Positions 21,792-34,561 are shown, counted from the first letter of the stretch. The stretch is 64,000 nucleotides of DNA from Chrysemys picta bellii (GCF_011386835.1 NC_088799.1:72931302-72995301), one strand, 5' to 3'. The notes: a model not told the origin generated them from the sequence alone. Made by a program: numbers and translations.

Positions 21792-24060
21792 GTATACTTT
21801 ATATATATATAATATGCATGCATCCAAGGGTGTGTGTGTGTAAAACAAACTACCAATTTGATTTCTCTCTCTTTGTATGTCACATGACATCTTGGCCCTG
21901 AACCTGCAAACACTTGCACACATGGTTAATTTTGCCACAGAAAAATGTTCAAGCCACACGTTTGGAACCTTCAATTAAATTTGGAAATGTGGGTTCTGTA
22001 AACGGCTGGTCCAAGCAGATTTGCAAGGCCCAAGATCCCAATGCTCTTCCTTTTTACATTTACTGCCAAACTTCTATGCCATTTCAGTTGGATGGGGTAT
22101 AGGAAATGTACATATTCCTGGTGGAAGATAGTGAATAGAAGTTCCTTTTTAATAGGAGGAGAAGAAATCTAATTAGGACTATGATTTAAGGGAGATATTC
22201 TGATTTCCCAGGCTGCCTAACTTCTTATCACCAGAGACCTGTCACTCAGACTTAAACAGGGAAAGTTCCTTCCCATGTGCCACTGAAGTATGATCAGTCA
22301 ACATCACACTAGCTTGAGTAGTGGCCTCAGGATCTGGGAGCTACTTGCAGCCACAGATTGGCAGAGTTGCCTGAAGTGGCCCTGGATTTCTATTTCATTT
22401 GTTCTTTATGGTTGTACTCTGATCATGTGTATCCTCTGAACTCCTGATCTTGCTGACTGCTGTTCTGATGATGTATAGCTGCAACATGTCATCATTGTGC
22501 TCTGAGAACCTATTATGCTGCTATACATCATCAGAGATCCATCTCTCTCAAGACAGGTTACTATTATATATCATTAAAGTGATGGCCAGTAGGAACAGGA
22601 GTCCAAGAGGTAGATTATGAAAGTTTTATGGGGAAAAAATCTATATTTTTGAGGTGAGTTGAAGAAGTTTGAATACAATAGATGATATTTGAGTTATTGT
22701 TAATATTGTTGTTTGTATTATGGTGTACCGTGTTTTTAATTTTATCCTCACCCATCCACAATGGTTTACTAGTTTGTAATCCAAAGATATATTTGTATGG
22801 CAGAAGACATATTTGTAACTGGGATTCAGTTGCAATGGACATACTATGCTGCAAAATAACTCAGTTGGTTATGATACATATGGACACCCTGTACAAAACC
22901 ACTAGCAATAGCACTTTGAAATTACAATGGAATGTTGTCATGAGTCTGGATGAAAATTGCAGAAACCACAATATGGCTCTGTATAGGATGCCATGCTAAA
23001 TAGAGATGAGTTTCTAGTCATGGTTTAACTCACATGTTTGACAGGTTGAAGACCAACTGGAAGATGTGCTCACCACCCCAAAGAAAACAGGGGTTCTAAA
23101 CATATAGACTGCAGAGGCAAATGGTGAAATTCTGCATGCATGTGTAATTCCCACTGACGTCCCTAGGGATTTTATGTGGTTATTTGGGAGCAGAACTTGA
23201 CTCTGAATGTATGTTGTGATCATGTAATCACAGCAGGTTTTATCAGCGTGACTTGTTAGTGTATATGTTTATAAATATGTACATGTTAGCACTCATTTTA
23301 ATGCAGTCATATTGTGTATTCTATGAAATCAAATGATTTTAGATCCTCAAAAAGAAACACAAAAAATCCATCTTCAGGGTGTTGTGTCTATATGGCTTTC
23401 TGAACATATACTGCATGGTCTTATTAACACAGGGCAGGCACTGTATATTCTCTCTTTCCACTTCTTTCTTCATGCAATTCTCTGTGTTAAATTGTTGAAA
23501 GCTGTTCTCTGTCTGTCTTTCTCTGCTCTTTAGTCTGGTAGAGCCAGAATCCCCAAGAAGCCTTTTCCCCTCTGTTAATTCTGATGTCATTAAACAGCAG
23601 TTCACCCTGAAGCAAAGCACACGCAGACAGAAAACAGAATAAAAAGACGCTTTACACTTCCATAGCATCTGCCCTCTGTGGTTCCCAGTATTTTACACAC
23701 ATTAATACATTAAACCTCATATCATCTTTGTTAGTACTCCATGGTTAGCACTTAGTGTAAACACTTAGTGATACATAACCTTCTTAGTGATACGTAAGTA
23801 CAGATATTAGTACCAATACACAGTGAAACATTTTCTGACTCTAAAAATATTCATATTCCTACATTTATATATACACATACACATCTGTGAGGATGAGGTA
23901 GAATTTCTCACCTAAAACTGAGGTACATATGCACTTATTTCATAAGGAAGAGAAAATAGGTTCCCCTCAGAATATGCAGATTTGGGTTTTTCTGTAAGAC
24001 CGAATTCTCCACCTTCCCTCAAGGGTAATGGAACATTCCAATACTCACAAAGAGAAGATT
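21792..24060. other. Non-coding DNA; a small inverted repeat only
   Basis: Short AT tract at 21797-21812 and a 16-base inverted repeat at 22464-22535. The frames of about 105-109 codons (22682-22999, 23339-23668) show no domain. Confidence 0.45.
22464..22535. repeat. 16-bp perfect inverted repeat, 40-base loop
   Basis: tctgatgatgtatagc at 22464-22479 is mirrored by gctatacatcatcaga at 22520-22535. Confidence 0.7.
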
Positions 24061-24061
24061 C

Positions 24062-24171
24062 AGGGGCCTGATTCTGGTTCTATACTGGTTTTAGATCTGT
24101 GTAACTCCACTATCTTAAGTGGGGGTACTCTTGATTTATATTGTTGTTAAAGAGAACAGAATCAGGCCCTT
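24062..24171. repeat. Foldback element with GGGCCTGATTCTG termini
   Basis: The left aggggcctgattctggttc and right gaacagaatcaggccct are near-perfect inverted ends. The centre holds gtgtaactccac and a rough mirror. Degenerate relatives occur at about 13673, 18170 and 27477. Confidence 0.6.
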
Positions 24172-24187
24172 AAAATAAAAGCACAAT

Positions 24188-24320
24188 AAGTCCTCGCTTA
24201 ACATTGTAGTAATGTTCCTGAAAAATGCTACTTTAAGTGAAACAATGTTAAGCAAATCCAATTTCCCCATAAGAATTAATGTAAATAGGGGGTTTAGGTT
24301 CCAGGGATTTTTTTTTTGCC
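24188..24320 (+). mobile_element. Tigger/pogo-like non-autonomous terminal fragment
   Basis: The sequence taagtcctcgcttaacattg, then 'tgttcctgaaaaatgctac', then caatgttaagc and 'cccataagaattaatgtaaa' has the form of a pogo-group terminal region with an internal stem (cttaacattg / caatgttaag). The opposite end may lie near 25150, where tttttaagtgaacttggg occurs. No transposase remains. Confidence 0.4.
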
Positions 24321-24694
24321 AGACAAAAGACATTATATATACACAGTATAAGTTTTAAACAAACAATTGAATACTGTACCTGGCAATGATGATTGTGAAG
24401 CTTGGTTGAGGTGGTGGAGTCAGAGGGTGGGATATTACCCATTTACCTTACTGCTAAATGATGAAGTAACACTCGGCTGAACTCTCAAGGGTTATCAATT
24501 GTTAATGTAACCTCACACTCTACAAGGCAGCACGAATGGAGGGAGGAGACACAATAGAGGCATGGCAGTGGCTGCAAACATTCCCTGTGGAAACTGAATG
24601 TGATGATGAACCCACACTATCCCACTGGAGTGCACCACTCCCTCCACTTTCCAAAGTGCCGGGTGGTGCATATGTGTGAGAGACAGAGACATAC

Positions 24695-24740
24695 ACCGTG
24701 TGTGTGTGTGAGAGAGAGACAGAGATAGAGAGAGATAGAT
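24695..24740. repeat. (GT)n(GA)n low-complexity tract
   Basis: Alternating gt, then ga-rich dinucleotides. It gives rise to a meaningless Ser/Leu frame on the minus strand. Confidence 0.85.
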
Positions 24741-25439
24741 GCGCATTGCCCCTTTAAGTATGCAGACCCCACTCTAAGCACACTGCCTTTTTAAGTATAT
24801 CAGCATGTTGAGACAGTAACTGCTGCCAGCAAACTCCTTCCATCCTGAGCCCTGTTACGTCCTGCTCTGTGGAGATGGTGTACGGGGGGACAGAGGGTAC
24901 ATCAACTCATCTAGATATTTGCCTAGTTTAACAACAGGCTACATAAAAAGCACTAGGAAAGTCAGTACAAACTAAAATTTCATACAATGACTTGTTTATA
25001 CTGCTCTATATACTATACACTGAAATGTAAGTACAATATTTATATTCCCATTGACTTATCTTATAATTATGTGGTAAAATGAGAAAGGAAGCAATTTTTC
25101 AGCAATAGTATACTGTGACACTTTTGTATTTTGTCTGATTTTTGTAAGCAAGTAGTTTTTAAGTGAACTTGGGAGTACACAAGACAAATCAGACTCCTGA
25201 AAGGAGTAAAGTAGTCAGGAAAGGTTGAGAGCCACAGTGTTTCTCTGGCATTGAAGGATGCATGCTCAGTAACAACACTTACTGTATCTTTTTAAAGCAT
25301 TACACATATTCCCACAATGTTGCATCTCAGAATTTGCTGATGTGCAAGAAGAGACTAGCATGATGCTGGCAGACCAGCTGCTAACTCATGCTGAGGTCTT
25401 TGGCCTCAACTGAACACTGACAAATATATAGCTGAAATC

Positions 25440-25800
25440 ATAAGCACTGACTCTGTGGGTGCTCCAGGGCTGGAGCAACCATGGAAAAAAAATAGCAGGT
25501 GCTTAGTGCCCACCGGCAGCCAAGCTCCACCCTCAGCCCCAATGATCAACTTCTCCCCCTCCCTCCCAGCACCTCCTGCATGCTGTGGAACTGTTCCACG
25601 GTGTGCAGGGGGTGCTGGGAGGGAGCGGGAGGGGTGAGGATGGGTATGGGTGGGGGGTGGGAAGAAGTGGGGGGCGGAGCAGGGGGGGAAGAGGCAGGGA
25701 GGGAGTGGGGCATTGAGGGGAGGGGTGGAGTGGGGGGTGGGGCCTGGGGCTGAGCAGGGGTTGAGCACCCCCAGGACAACTGGAAGCTGTCGCCTGTGGC
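25440..25800. repeat. G-rich interspersed repeat of turtle type
   Basis: The order gtgggtgctccagggctgga, 'gtgcccaccggcagccaagctcc', a mirrored pair gtggaactgttccac, then a 150-base G-rich tract ending 'ggggttgagcaccccc' and 'gaagctgtcgcctgtgg' is a repeat whose style I recognise from turtle genomes. Its class is unknown to me. It is not a CpG-island promoter: CpG is scarce. The proline-rich frames across it are artefacts of the G-runs. Confidence 0.4.
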
Positions 25801-26039
25801 TGAAGTAGTCTGGCTCACCTGTGTGGTGGTATGGATAAAATAGACGTTAAGTTTATTAGAATGTGTTTAGTCTTTAAACTTTACAAAATGTTTGTTGAAT
25901 GCTGCATGCATCAACCTCACTTATAACATCTGTACACCATTTTATAAGGTGATATTAAGTGTTTGCCTTGTAATTGCCTATAATTATGTAAGTCATCAAA
26001 CAGGAAAGAAGCACTAATTAATGTAAAATGCTGGCTTCC

Positions 26040-26880
26040 TATGGAAGGTGTTAGGTCCTGCCCACCAAGAAGGCCCATTGAAACCATATGAGCCAATGTG
26101 AAACATCAAAGAGCAAAGGTTTTAATTGCATACCTCCCCTCCCTGCATACAGAGGAAATGTGTATGCGTGTGTGAACTCATCTCATCAGTTTGAACTCTG
26201 GGGATACAGGAATAAAGATTCCTCAACAAAAAGAAACTGTAGCTCTATGCTGCTTGGACTTTGGGAGGGTAAGATTTCTAAGCAAGGGATCCCCAATTAC
26301 TTAGCCTGGGTTATCCCTAAATGACATTGAGAACTTGCTTATTATAGAGCTTCTATTGCCTTTTGAAACTTAAGCCTGTAACTCATTTCTGTGTTTGTTT
26401 ATTTCTTTAACCTTGTAAATAACTCTTATTTCCTTTTCGTAGTTAGTAAATCTTCAGTTGGTTTATTAGAGGATTAGCTACAATCATTGTCTTTAGTGTA
26501 AGATCTAAGGTGCAATTGACCTGGGGTAAATAACTGGTCCTTTGGGACTGGTCATAACCTGAATGTTGTGCTTTTTGGTGCAAGGGACAATCTACCACAA
26601 AGGCAAGCTTTCTCTTGGTGGCAAGATAGATCGGAGCACCCAAGGGGACTGTCTGTGACTCCATGGTTAGGCTGTTATAGTGCTGGAGGAGTTCACACAT
26701 CATGCTTGATTGGCAAAATCTAAGTATAGAACTCACAACCGATTTGGGGTTTGTGAGCAGCTTCTTAACAGTCTACCTGGAGGTTGGCATTCAAGGTGTT
26801 GAATGACTCCAAGTCCACTTAACAACTAGTGCTGACTGTGTCCCCATCATATGCAGACAGGTACCCAGGGGATGTATTAG
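26040..26880 (+). mobile_element. LTR-like repeat
   Basis: It has the layout of an LTR with a polyadenylation zone: 'gtgttaggtcctgcccacc', 'gacatt...cttaagcctgtaactcatttctgtgtttg', 'cttgtaaataactcttatttcc' with agttagtaaatcttcagttg, then 'gtctttagtgtaagatctaagg'. The family is familiar from turtle genomes. I could not fix both ends or a duplication. The frames at 26088 and 26443 are not viral genes. Confidence 0.4.
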
Positions 26881-27230
26881 GGAACTCAGTCAATACTGGT
26901 ACAGAAAGCTCCATTGTAGGACTATGCTCGGGTTGAGGGCTCACTGTGCTTATTCGCTCACAGTGGTGTGGCCAAAATTTGTCCGCAGTTCACTTATTGT
27001 CTATTGTTATTCATAGATATATTGTCTCTAAGGGATCCATCATTATATTAAAGTTCATATCAATAAGCCTTGGGTTTTAAGAGAATCTAGCAAATTTATA
27101 CTGATTTTTTTAAAGGTTCTGATTTAATTAGCTTTTTATGTAAGAAAAAAATTAAGGAAATACAAAATTTAGTTATCTAGTATGATATTTGAATCTGGCC
27201 AGATGCAGACTAGAAATAAGAGTCTTTTTT
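26881..27230. other. Non-coding DNA with no recognised element
   Basis: Nothing could be named; AT-rich toward 27200. Confidence 0.35.
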
Positions 27231-27441
27231 TTATAGTGAGGATAATTAACAATTGGAACAATTTACCAAGCCTTATTGTAGATTTTCCATCTCTGGCAAT
27301 TCTTAATCCATGATTGGATGTTTTTCTAAAAGATGTACTCTAGTTCAAACAGGAATTAATTTGGGAATATCTTATGGCCCATATTTTATGGGAGGTCAGA
27401 GTAGATGATCACAATGGTCCCTGCTGGCCTTGTAATCTACA
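27231..27441 (+). mobile_element. CR1 LINE 3' end fragment
   Basis: 'ggaacaatttacc', 'gattggatgtttttctaaaag', 'gaggtcagagtagatgatc' and 'acaatggtccctgctggcc' match the CR1 3' UTR in order. It ends 'aatctacaaatta' rather than the usual repeated octamer. Confidence 0.7.
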
Positions 27442-27476
27442 AATTACAATTCAACCCATAGTCTGTCAACATATTG

Positions 27477-27572
27477 GGCTAGATTCTAACCTCAATCCAT
27501 GGTGAAACATCATTGACTTTAATAGCATACTCTGGATTGACACTGATGTAACAGAGATTAAAAATCAATTCA
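27477..27572. repeat. Degenerate foldback fragment
   Basis: 'ggctagattctaacctcaatcc', 'cattgactttaatagc' and 'ggattgacactgatgtaac' are in mirrored order, related to 24062-24171. Confidence 0.4.
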
Positions 27573-27574
27573 TA

Positions 27575-28515
27575 ACATAAAGCAGTATCTAGTGCTAAAT
27601 GCAAGTAATGGAGAGTAAAGCAAATGATAATATATGAATATATCCCAATAAAATTAAAGGAAAACAGTCTCCAACTCAAACCAGACCCTCATGCATTCTG
27701 CTACAGTAAGTATAGTGTTCTGGACCATTCTGATGGATTTTGGCAGATGGGAGGAGCTTTTACCGAACTTTGAATCCTAGGAAGTGGTTTGGGTTCTGTG
27801 TGAGACTGAGTTTAAGTTTATGATGGCTACTTACTACAAACAGATTTTCTCAGCTTTTTACTTTCCTGTATTTTCTATAGATAATAGACTGGCACCTAAA
27901 TCTTTCTAAGTGAGTAATCTAACAGGAGCCATCTTCTGCTTTTTTTCTATATTAAAAACAACCCCTTTCAATTCAGAGGCATTTCTTTTCAAATTAATTT
28001 TATTTTCATTATGACTCTGACTCTGCTGTCATTTGGAGATAGCCACTCTTGTGAGTGCTGATGATCTGAAATTTTTTTGTATCCTTATTAATTTATAGTG
28101 AATGCAGCGAAGCCTAGACAAATGGGAAAGAATGATTGATTGTCAGGCAAAGGCACACATTTTCACCTGATTTTTTGTTTTATTTTAGGATTGCTTCTAG
28201 ACTGTTTGAGATGTGCATTATTTTGCAAGCTTGGTACCTTTTGAATTGACATTTGCAATATTGGTGCTTTTTAAAAAAATCATATTTTTTTGATGATTTT
28301 CTTTTCTTTCCTTCCATCTATAAATTGCTGGAGCTCTGATTAGTTTAACATTGTACTCCTCCTCCTTTCTCTCATATAGAGTGTGTGTGCAGCTTCTCTG
28401 TCTGTTGGAGGACTTTATAGGTGGGTGTAAAATTGGAATAGAATGGTTACTGCCTGCAACAAGGTCAGTAAAGTATCACCAGTTGACAAGAACTAGATAG
28501 GACATGAGTTAAGAC
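27575..28515. other. Non-coding DNA with no recognised element
   Basis: No named repeat; poly-T tracts near 28070 and 28270. Confidence 0.35.
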
Positions 28516-28519
28516 CTCT

Positions 28520-28715
28520 GCTTAACAGCTTGCTTACTTTACAGTTACCTTATCCCTCTCTTGTTTGTTTGTCATACATTGGATTGTGAGCTCTTTGGGG
28601 CAGAGACTGTCTTTTTTTCTGAGTGTCTCTATGGTGACAAGCCCAATAAGGCTCTGATACTTAACTGGTCACATAGGCACTACTGCAGTACAAATGATAA
28701 ATATAATAAATTACT
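28520..28715 (+). mobile_element. MIR/L2-type 3' tail
   Basis: 'ggattgtgagctctttggggcagagactgtctt' and the final 'cactactgcagtacaaatgataaata' follow the conserved 3' segment shared by MIR SINEs and L2 LINEs. The 5' head is absent. Confidence 0.45.
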
Positions 28716-29519
28716 TATTTGAGTTCAATGGGGATTATTTGCATGAGTAAAAGTTGCAGATCACACTGCAGGACTGTAATTCAGAAGTCACAAATTGGTC
28801 ATGGTAAATATAAAAAGTCCCTGGCATTGTTTTGTTACTCAAATATTTTTTTCATTTGTATTGTAGATAACAAGAACAATACAGTGTTGTGACAAGGATG
28901 GGGCTATGATACTGTAGCCTGCCTTGAAAACCCAATACACCTGCTTGATTCTTTTTAAAAATATTTATTAAAAAAAAAAAACAGTACGGAGGAGAATTCC
29001 ATAATTGCTTGCAGAATTAAAATTCACACTGTTGAGAGCACCCTAGTCCAATCCATTGTGTTGCCTGATATTCCTGCTCTTTGTAGTCCTCTCAGACTAT
29101 AGAGTTTAGCAAGTTTTTCAGTTGCTATTCTTCATCTACTACTAACAAATCCACTGCCACACTCACAATATCCCCCAGATGAGTCATGGAAGAACCTATA
29201 ACAGGGGTGACCTATATACATGTCAGCTGTTGCAAAAGTCTAGCTTTAATAATAAAGGCCTCGGTGGCAACACACAACTTCATCAGAGATAATTTTTATT
29301 ACAGCATACAGTGTTCTGTTTCATTAAATAAATAACGAGATGAATGAGGGCTTTTTGGTGAAAATCCCAAAAGCAAACATTTCCTTTATGCTAATGTTTC
29401 TGTCATGAGATTTTCTGTTTGGTTCTTTTTTTTTTTCTTTTTTCTTTTCTATAGCTGAATAGAGGATCGGTTGATTTTTGCCTATTACTTCCTTGTTGTT
29501 GTTATAGCATTAGAGGGCT
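28716..29519. other. Non-coding DNA with no recognised element
   Basis: An A-run lies at 28971-28981; otherwise featureless to me. Confidence 0.35.
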
Positions 29520-30660
29520 TTATGGTTCATAGAACGTAGTGATAGATCCTTTCCAGCAGGTCATCTAGTCCATACAATATTCTAATGTAGAATTGTTTCC
29601 TGTAGTGCCTTTACTAGTACTTTGTCTACTCTTGTATTAAATGTGTTAAGTTATAGAGCTTTCATCTTTTTATCTGAGTGCTTATGTCATAGGTTAATCA
29701 GTCTCATTTTCAGGAAGTTTTTTTTATTCAGCAAAAGTTTGCCTTTTCTTAACTTCATACAAATACTCCAAGTTTTACAGTACTTTACTATCTAAATAAT
29801 ACTCTCCTTTATTTTTAGTCTCCCGTTTTTCCTTAGTCAATCAATATTATCAGAGGTGGTGAGTGTCCCCTATTACCACTGAAGTCAATGTGACTTATTG
29901 GGGCCTAGCAATTCATAAGTCTGTTCTTTTAGGTGCCTTGCCACTTTTGTAGTTCTTCTTTTAGTTTCCTCCATTTTTAACTGGGAGTCTGGTACTGAAT
30001 TCGCTGTTCCAGAAGCACTTTTACTTTCAGTCCTATGATGCGATCCCCCTGCATATGCAGCTAAAATTGCATTAACCTGGTTTTGCTGCTATATCGTTTG
30101 TTGTTCAATATCATCCCTAGGTTATTTTGTCATTATTGTTTCTCAGGTTTCTCACCCATAGAATATATGTGTTTTATTTTCCCACTCGTGTATGAACATC
30201 TATTTCTCTTAGTTCAATCTCATTTTGTTGTTTGGTTCTCGTACTTCTGATCTTTCTGGATCCATTTGTATTATTCAGGTTGGCATTCCATACTCTTCCC
30301 AAATGAGTATCCTTCACAAATTTCATTAATGTTCTGTTTATCATTTCTTCCCAGTCACTAATGAAGATATGTAATAAGACTGGACTAACCCAGAATCACT
30401 GTAGCCCTTGAGATTCCTCCACCCAGTCTGGTCCCTTCTTGTTTTTAGTAAAAGTTTTTCCTGCTCCCATAGCCAGGTTACAGTCCAATCAACAGGGTTT
30501 AGATCCAAGTTAATTTGGATTAACTTTGAAAGGAAGATTTCATGAGACACTATCAAATGCTTTCCTAAAAGCAAAGCTATTACATCCGCTATTTTCACTT
30601 GATCCACTAATTTTGTAATTCAATCAATCAAAGTAGTCAAGTTTTTCTGGGAAAACTTGT
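29520..30660 (-). mobile_element. CR1 LINE, old and degenerate
   Basis: Read on the minus strand, it retains the CR1 order: a coding-derived stretch (30340-30620: 'gatccactaattttg', 'atcaaatgctttcctaaaagc', 'aatgaagatatgtaataagac') and a 3' part at 29520-29760 ('aggtcatctagtcca', 'tgtagtgcctttactag'). Frames are broken; the 88-codon frame at 30341-30607 is a small relic that matches the RT region only in outline. It is older than 32777 and 34421. Confidence 0.5.
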
Positions 30661-32776
30661 TCCAGCCTCAATAATAATAATGGTAACAAAGTGTCATCTG
30701 TGAAAAGTCTAGAAGTGAGTGCCGCATGATGAGATAATCCAACCAGGTGTCACTAATGAGATGTTAATAATGAATGCCCCACAACAAGATGATATGATAT
30801 CTACTGCTTCTGCCAACACAGTGTAATCAGCTCAGAGAATATCTTTCTCACAACTTATTCCCAACATGATTTGAAATCTATAAAACACAGCCCTTCTCAC
30901 ACATATTGAATTGAATAGGATATCAGAAAATAGGATATCAGAAAAGATGAAGTAAGATGAATTCCAGTCCCCCACCAACCCCCAAAGACCCCAATCTTTA
31001 TACAAGTTTCTATCAAGTCATTTTAAGACTTAATAAAAAACAATCAACTAATTCTTGAGGGAGAGTCTAAAGACCATTTAGTGAATCAGAATTATTCCTT
31101 TTTTTATAGTTTCCTATTTTCTTTTTGGCACTTAATTTAATTTTCCCCACAAGCACCACAATTATGTCATCAAACTCCTTCATATAGCTTGTCTTTCGTG
31201 GCTTCAAAAAAGCATGTTTGTGGGTAGATAAGTCATTATTCATATTCATGTTTCCTAAATTGGAAAAGTGCTTCTTAACATCACTTGTCTGGATTTGTAT
31301 TATTTAATTTCCGTACTTTTCCATTTATGACTCATGGTCTTATTATTTGTAGCAAACAGTAATTCAAGCTGGCGTTATTTATACCACTTAATATTCACAA
31401 GGGTTGGTTTTACTGGTTCTTTCCAAACATCAAAAGAGTTGGCTGGAGAAGGGGGATCATAAATGTGCAGTTAAAACCAGTCTAATTCTATGCAGCTCAG
31501 GAAAGCTGATCAATCAAAGTGACAAATAACAACCTCAGTTGGTTACAAAGAAGAAAGAGAAGGTCCTTAGAAAAATAGGCAAGCTAAGGTACAACAGAGA
31601 GGCGACACAGGAGAGTCAGCTACTGCAACTAAGCAACTGTGACAAGGAGAACAGGATAACTTCATATACGCTTCCCCCCTTCATTTTCACAGCATTTCAT
31701 GGGTGGGGACATAATTCCTTTTGGAAGACTGGACGCAACAGTCAGTTCTCCAAAGATGAGAAGTTTTTTGCTCTCTTCCTGATTACACTGTACTGTTACT
31801 TTACATTCTTGTATTAAACACTTGGAGGGACTGACTTTGCTGGCGATGACTGTATTTTGCCTGCTGAGTCATTTCACTGACTTACAGAAACAGTGAGACA
31901 TCACATTATATTTGAAAAGGCAGGCAAAATAGAGGTCTCCTAGACAAAGAGCATGCACTCTCTTTTTTACATTTCCAGTATTCTCCCTGTGTAATAATAC
32001 CATACAGCTACTGTGCATGTGAGCTAGTGAGGTGCAGAGGGGTACAGATGGAAAAGAGTAAGACCAAAGCTGTGAGTGTGAGGTCTCTGTCCATCTTGTA
32101 CAAGTAATAGAAACATAATTAACATATAGGACCAGATTCTTTGGCCTGCCCAAGTCCCGTGTAATCTTCATCGGTGTCTAGCGGTCATGACTCCATCAGC
32201 AGCAGGGAAATTGCACCCCAACCAGTTCAGAGGCAGAATTTTAACAGATGCCTCCTTGACATGCCCAAGAGCCTTCTCCAGCACATCATGGTGTTCAATA
32301 CTGCATTTAATTCTAAGTACAGTAATATCTCAGCAGGTCTAGACAGTATGGAGAGCATGGAACATACATTATTTTGACATTTTGTACATCTCTGAACAAT
32401 ACTTCCTTTACTTAAAGTAATAAGAAAAAACAAATGTAAATTTGCAGAGATAATCCACATGTTTCTGCAGGTTTTAATCTTTGATTGTATCTTCACAGCT
32501 GTGTTATTTTTGTTGAATTTAGTTATACAATGTTTAGCTTGTTTTTGAGAGTTACTATCAATGCCTTTCAAATAATGTTTGGTGACCTGTTACACTCAGG
32601 AAGTTGAGTATCTGCTAAATTTATTATTGTTTATTCGACTGTTTACATTTCGTCTCAAGAATGTACTGTTGAATTCAATATTAATGTTGTGCTGAGCACA
32701 TCATAAAACATGTTTTTAAAAGGGCTATGTAATCTTTGTCCCCATAACTGGCATGTTTTGATGTGTTTTTATAAAA
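30661..32776. other. Non-coding DNA; one 16-base tandem repeat
   Basis: The phrase aataggatatcagaaa occurs twice in tandem at 30911-30942. No repeat family or exon was recognised. Confidence 0.35.
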
Positions 32777-33400
32777 CTCATAGACTCATAGACTTTAAGG
32801 TCAGAAGGGACCATTATGATCATCTGGTCTGACCCCCTGCATGCTGCAGGCCACAAAACCGTCCCTACCCTTCCCTTGACTCTGCTGATGAAGTCCCCAA
32901 ATCCTGTGTCTTGGTGACTTCAATTGGCAGAGAACCCTCCTGCTAGCGATCCCTGCCCCATGCTGCGGAGGAAGGCGAAAAACCTCCAGGGCCTCAGCCA
33001 ATCTACCCTGGAGGAAAATTCCTTCCCGACCCCAAATATGGCGATCAGTAAGACCCCGAGCATGTAGGCAAGAGTCTCCAGCCTGACCCTTGTTAGCCAT
33101 TATACTATTTACCTGCTATTGCTCGGTATTCCTCAGCTAATATGTTTTACCCTTAAACCATTCCCTCCATAAACTTATCTAATTTAATCTTAAAACCAGA
33201 CAGGTCCCTCGCCCCCACCGTTTCCCTCGGAAGGCCGTTCCAATATTTCACCCCTCTGACGGTCAGAAACCTTCATCTAATTTCAAGCCTAAACTTCCCC
33301 ACTGCCAGTTTATATCCATTCGTTCTCGTGTCCACATTAGTACTAAGCTGGAATAATTCCTCACCCTCCCTGGTATTATAAAACCATCTCCATAGTTGTA
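32777..33400 (-). mobile_element. CR1 LINE 3' half, relatively intact
   Basis: It begins with actcatagactcatagac, the reverse complement of the short terminal repeats at the CR1 3' end. Next come 'ggtcagaagggaccattatg' and 'gtctgaccccctgcatg', then the 3' UTR and a pyrimidine-rich coding-derived part to 'cattcgttctcgtgtccac'. It is 5'-truncated. The open frame at 32801-33100 is a by-product of its UTR and not an RT. Confidence 0.8.
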
Positions 33401-33514
33401 TAATAATATAACAGGTTATTTGTTGATCGAAATACGCTGATAACTTTAGAAGGCATATTGCCCAAAGAACATTGGAGAGAGGGCACTTGATGTAGTATAG
33501 TTAGCAATTTATAG

Positions 33515-33745
33515 AAAAGGAAGGACAATTTTCTGGTTAAGGCTCTGGACTGTTACTTAGGACACCTGGGTTCAATTTCTGACTGCCACAGGCTTCCTGT
33601 GTGTCATTGGGTGAGTCACTGTGGCTCTCTGTGGCTCAGTTCCTCATATGTAAAATAAGAATAATAGTACTTCACCTCCACACAGGGTTTTTTTGAGGAT
33701 AAATTCATTCATGTTTCCAAGGCACTTGGATATTTTAGTGATGGG
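33515..33745 (+). mobile_element. MIR SINE
   Basis: It contains a tRNA-like head with a B box (gggttcaattt, 33568), the conserved core 'gtcattgggtgagtcactgtgg', 'cagttcctcatatgtaaaataag' and 'acagggtttttttgaggat'. It is an old element and long inactive. Confidence 0.75.
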
Positions 33746-34420
33746 GGCCTGTTAATTTAGATGGAACAAAAGGGACCAAAGAGTCAAAGGTGTTTAACAT
33801 AACCCAGTCACTGTCCAACATTAAACAGCGTTAAACAAGGTTCAGGGCTTGGTATGCAGAGACCTCAGCCTGTTTAGTACCAGGGCAAACACACCATTAA
33901 AAATTAATCTTTTAACCTTTAATTGAAGATACAGGAAACCAGTTAAAATTTGAAATGTAAAGTATTAAATAAGGATTTCATTTTAACAACATCCCTTGTT
34001 GCCTTTCCCGTCAGCTGAAGTGAGTTTTTAGAAGGGAAAAATACCTTGTTTGGCAGTCTTTTGTATAGTATCAAATATGGTAAGAACTGCCCTTTTTTGG
34101 GAAAAGAGAAGTTAGTTAAGATGGACTAGAGGTGTCTTTGTTGTCAAAATCTGATCCCTTTTCCTAGAAGACAAAACAAGACGAACACATGCAAAACCCC
34201 CTCCCCCACAAAAATAGAAAATGCAGCTTCTGTCTAAGTGTTGACTTTCACTTGCATCCTCATTGCTGGAGGAACACAGGTGCATAGCATATGATCTTAT
34301 CAATCACTCCGAGACCTGGCAAATTTGTACCATCATCAGGCTATTTAGGGCATTGCTTTTAGTTGCCTCTTGCAGGTCACAGGCTCACAGAAGTAATGTA
34401 AAATATACAGATTCTTATTA
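33746..34420. other. Non-coding DNA with no recognised element
   Basis: Nothing could be named. Confidence 0.35.
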
Positions 34421-34561
34421 GAATCATAGAACCATAGGATTAGAAGGGACCACAAGGGTCATCTAGTCTAACTCCCTGCCAAGACACAGGATTTGTTGTG
34501 TCTAACCCATCCAAGATAGATGACTATCCAGCCTCCTTTTGAAAACCTCCAGTGAAGGAGC

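Noticed and set aside
25406..25818. Proline-rich frames on both strands
   Set aside because: They are produced by the G-rich tract of an interspersed repeat; overlapping frames in several phases are equally proline- or glycine-rich.
32801..33100. 99-codon minus-strand frame
   Set aside because: It lies in the 3' UTR of a CR1 LINE and matches no RT segment.
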